DNA of 64,000 nt from Sycon ciliatum. Lineage: Eukaryota > Porifera > Calcarea > Leucosolenida > Sycettidae. Positions 61,185 to 64,000 of this stretch are shown here, in pieces. Each line of letters starts with the position of its first letter. Within the stretch, counting starts at the first letter, position 1. The stretch lies in NCBI RefSeq assembly GCF_964019385.1, contig NC_088647.1, positions 17,026,989 to 17,090,988 on the forward strand, read 5' to 3'. The translations under genes and the position numbers were made by a program. Under the pieces are notes generated by a model. The model made no database searches. It saw only the letters and a list, made by a program, of their open reading frames with translations, and was not told the origin of the DNA.

Positions 61185-64000
61185 GTGCACGCGCACATGT
61201 TGTCCAGGCGTCAGGGGCCCAGCCTCCCTGCCCATCCGACCCGCCACACACAACAACGAAACTGAACTAAGAGTTCTACATAATTTCTTGACAAGACGGA
61301 GACGGACAGACAAGAAGACCGGACACGACGAGGTAAAACTGAAAACTGAAGAAAAAGACTAACATTTATGGCAGCATACGAGCATGCGCGCAACAAAACA
61401 CAACGTATGACAATGACGTAACCGTTATTAGGATCATGTACAAACTATACATGCAACCAAAACAAGTCAAAGCAGAACGCAAAACAAACCAAAATAAACG
61501 AAAGGACCACAACAAAATGAGCCATGAAAAGTCTTTCTACCGATACACAACACATTCCCCACCAAAGACCTTTTCAGGGCTCTACGAGAACCACGAACAC
61601 TGTGCCCTACGCGTATACGACGCAAGCGTACTAATCAAACTAACTACAAGAGGGAAAATAAACAAATAAACGATCGACACGCCAACAAACTCCAACGACA
61701 GTCAACGTCCGACCAGGGACAAACAAATCAAACTCAAACAAATCGAGCAAAACAAACTAATCAAACAACTCGAGCAAACCGAACTACCAAACTCGAACTA
61801 ACAGACAAACTCGAGCAAAACAAACTAATCAACAACTCGAGCAAACCGAACTACCAAACTCGAACTAACAAACAAATCGAGCAAACCAAACCACTCAAAC
61901 AAATCGAATCAAACTAATCAACAAATCACAGCAGGAGCACCTTCCAAACTCCGCGTCACACTCACATGGGGTTATTTGTTCACGATGCGTTTTCCTTCGC
62001 ACCGTCCTTGTCGTAGGAACCAGCCACTCCTCGCAGACGTTTATCCGTCTTCGTCTGTCCTCAGCGCATTCAGCTCCAACGACTTCCGTCGCACCAACCT
62101 CGTCGTCTTCACCAGCCACCTCGCGGGACGTCCCTGCCCTCAGCGCATTCAACTCCGCCGGACCAGCCACTCCTCGCAGATGTTCGTCCATTTCATCTGC
62201 TCTCAGCGCATTCAGCTCCGACGAGCCAGCCACTCCTCGCAGACGTTTCCTCGCTCAGCGCCTTCAGCTCAGACGACGTCGTTTTGGTGATTTGTTCTCG
62301 ATGCGTTTTCCTTCGCACCGGAGTTCCTGCCAGTTCCTCGTCTCCCTGACTATCCTGGCGTGATCGCCATAATTTGATCCAACCGACAACAAGCTCACAC
62401 AACTCAGTTTGGGATATTTACAGGATACAGGAACTATATGATACAGGTGAAACAAGAGAGAAAGAAAGCTATCCGTCCATCACGGAAGGAACAACAACTA
62501 ACCAGAAAAGGAAAATATCGAAGAAACAAGTAGCGCAAGCGAAAGCCAAAACGCTCTCCTCAGCAGAACGTGCACATACACGTGCGCCTACAAAGCACCC
62601 ACAGCAGCGCAAACGACGCCAACGACTACGTACTACACTAATATACACTAATTAATATTTACATGCATCAAATAAGGATTCCAAAAGCAACCGAAAAAGT
62701 AGCCAGCTCTGCAGAAGGATCCGCGACTGAGTACAGTCCGCGTAGCCATGGGACCTCATGACGTCAACCAAACAAAAGACACAGAAAAGACGTGTCAGAT
62801 AAACAATAAATAAACCAAACGCAGATTCAAACAGCAAACTAGTAAGCTAACGATAAACTAGTAACACTGAGACAATTCGACTGTCACAAACTGTACAACA
62901 AAATCACATACAAGAAGTCCTTTCACTTTGTCCACCGCTCGTTGCGTGACATCACTCCCCACCAAAGGACTTCCTGGGGATCACAATCCTAAACAAACGA
63001 ATGCACGAACACCACAATCGACTCTGGTATTCCGGACGCCACGATCAATACGACTGCGTGCAAGACACCGCTGATCATCGTCGCTGTACTCTTCCCTGAG
63101 CACGTTACCCAGGCGCTGCATCCTACGACTGACATTCCATCTTTTCATCAACTTGATGGCTTCCGGCACATCACTTTCTGGCGGTCGTTGGTTAGCCTTC
63201 CTCCGTGAAACAACTAGGCACTGCGTTTCAAACCGCTTCGCTGGATTCTCACGCGTATTGTTCGCTACACGTGGTGGCTCCTCCATCTGCCACTGCCGTT
63301 CCATTTTCGCCTCGATACAGGCCACCGACACAGTGCATCCGGCTTCTGTGCCCAATGCGCTGTTGCCATTGACGACCTTTATTTCTGTCTCCACCTCAGC
63401 CGTATCCATGGCTGACACTCCAACGCACTGTCCACTGTGCTGGGTTGTTGGAGCGACGGACCGATTCTCCACTGACGCTCGTCGTCCACGCGCCTCTTGG
63501 TCAAACACAACCGTTGTTTCCTTGTACATTGGAAACGTAATCCTGGTACTTGTACTTGGGACTGTCATTACCCCCACAGCACTGCTGTCCACTAGTCCAC
63601 AAGTAGACGCAGTCTCCGCCGCAGAGCGCTCCCCTCGCAACTCCGCTTCGGCCACTCGGAACGCATGCCCCGTTGAGCACGCGCCTCCTCCCATTGGATG
63701 ACCTGCTCCCTTCGAGCGTTGACCTCCGTCACCTTTCTCTCCACGTACTGCGCGAGTCGGCTCCCCTCGAAACCCAGGGCCTTACCAACTCGCAGCAACC
63801 GCTCCTCCAACAGCAGTCCCCCCGCGGACTCTGCCGAGTATCCTGCGCTCTCACTGGTTCTCTCCTCGAGCATCGTGGCCACTTCCTGTCAGCGCGACTG
63901 GATCCAAACAGCGTATCTATCCTGGCGTGATCGCCATAATTTGATCCAACCGACAACAAGCTCACACAATCCATTTCATCTGCCCTCAGCGCATTCAGCT
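61185..64000 (-). mobile_element. LTR-retrotransposon fossil (Gypsy-like), right copy, cut by window end
   Basis: Parallel to 2477-5650 in the same orientation. It holds the low-complexity tract (61690-61925), the recurring primer-site-like segment (62345-62375, 63918-63940) and the gag-like region (62981-63882). Compared with the left copy it lacks the family C MITE. The gag-like frame is broken here, with about one break. The element runs past the window edge. Confidence 0.5.

Noticed and set aside
1-64000. CRISPR array, bacterial operon or rRNA
   Set aside because: No short direct repeats with unique spacers, no closely packed same-strand genes and no rRNA-like sequence were seen. The only regular tandem array is the coding 24-bp minisatellite.

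Overview
The window looks like repeat-rich nuclear DNA of an invertebrate animal. It has uninterrupted RING/B-box/coiled-coil/SPRY (TRIM-type) genes, several LINE clades, a Penelope-like retroelement, a solo LTR, and many small non-autonomous DNA transposons of the hAT, PIF-Harbinger, TTAA (Kolobok/T2-like), Tc1-mariner/pogo and probably Mutator-like types. No bacterial operons, tRNA, rRNA or CRISPR array were seen. The species cannot be named from the sequence; a sponge, cnidarian, mollusc or lancelet would all be compatible.

Layout. Positions 1-8,600 are a transposon graveyard: TTAA and Harbinger-like MITEs, a hairpin repeat, Penelope-derived pieces and a rearranged LTR-retrotransposon fossil. 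Positions 8,619-14,921 are one Harbinger-like MITE split by a 5.75-kb element with 9-bp target duplications, which itself holds a hAT MITE, a LINE (with a second LINE fragment inside) and another Harbinger MITE. TRIM gene 1 follows (15,033-16,754), then a LINE with an inverted 5' half (17,816-20,213), then a different TRIM-like gene on the minus strand (20,629-23,043) with a 29-unit, 24-bp repeat in its linker. Positions 23,500-34,900 hold hairpins, nested hAT MITEs and three more LINE remnants, one cut by a solo LTR and two DNA transposons. TRIM genes 2, 3 and 4 lie at 35,209-36,882, 40,953-42,626 and 43,908-45,587. A 3-kb pogo-like element (46,970-49,938) with a TTAA foldback inside comes next, and then a 7.65-kb Harbinger composite (50,268-57,919) containing a TTAA MITE and a LINE that contains another LINE. 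A 2.6-kb giant inverted repeat with two 1,013-bp arms and an AT-hook/serine-rich ORF follows, and the window ends in a second copy of the block that opened it.

How it fits together. The TRIM genes are the only convincing host genes. The four RBCC-SPRY paralogues share their leader and 3' flank, so they arose by duplication of a unit of about 3 kb. They fall into two SPRY classes (1+4 and 2+3) but group differently near the N-terminus (2+4 versus 1+3), which suggests recombination or gene conversion. The cluster lies between two direct copies of the same transposon block, which could allow unequal exchange. TRIM proteins are often E3 ubiquitin ligases and innate sensors; an immune role here is inference only. 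Most exact element boundaries rest on target-site duplications or on an unoccupied paralogous site that can be read directly.
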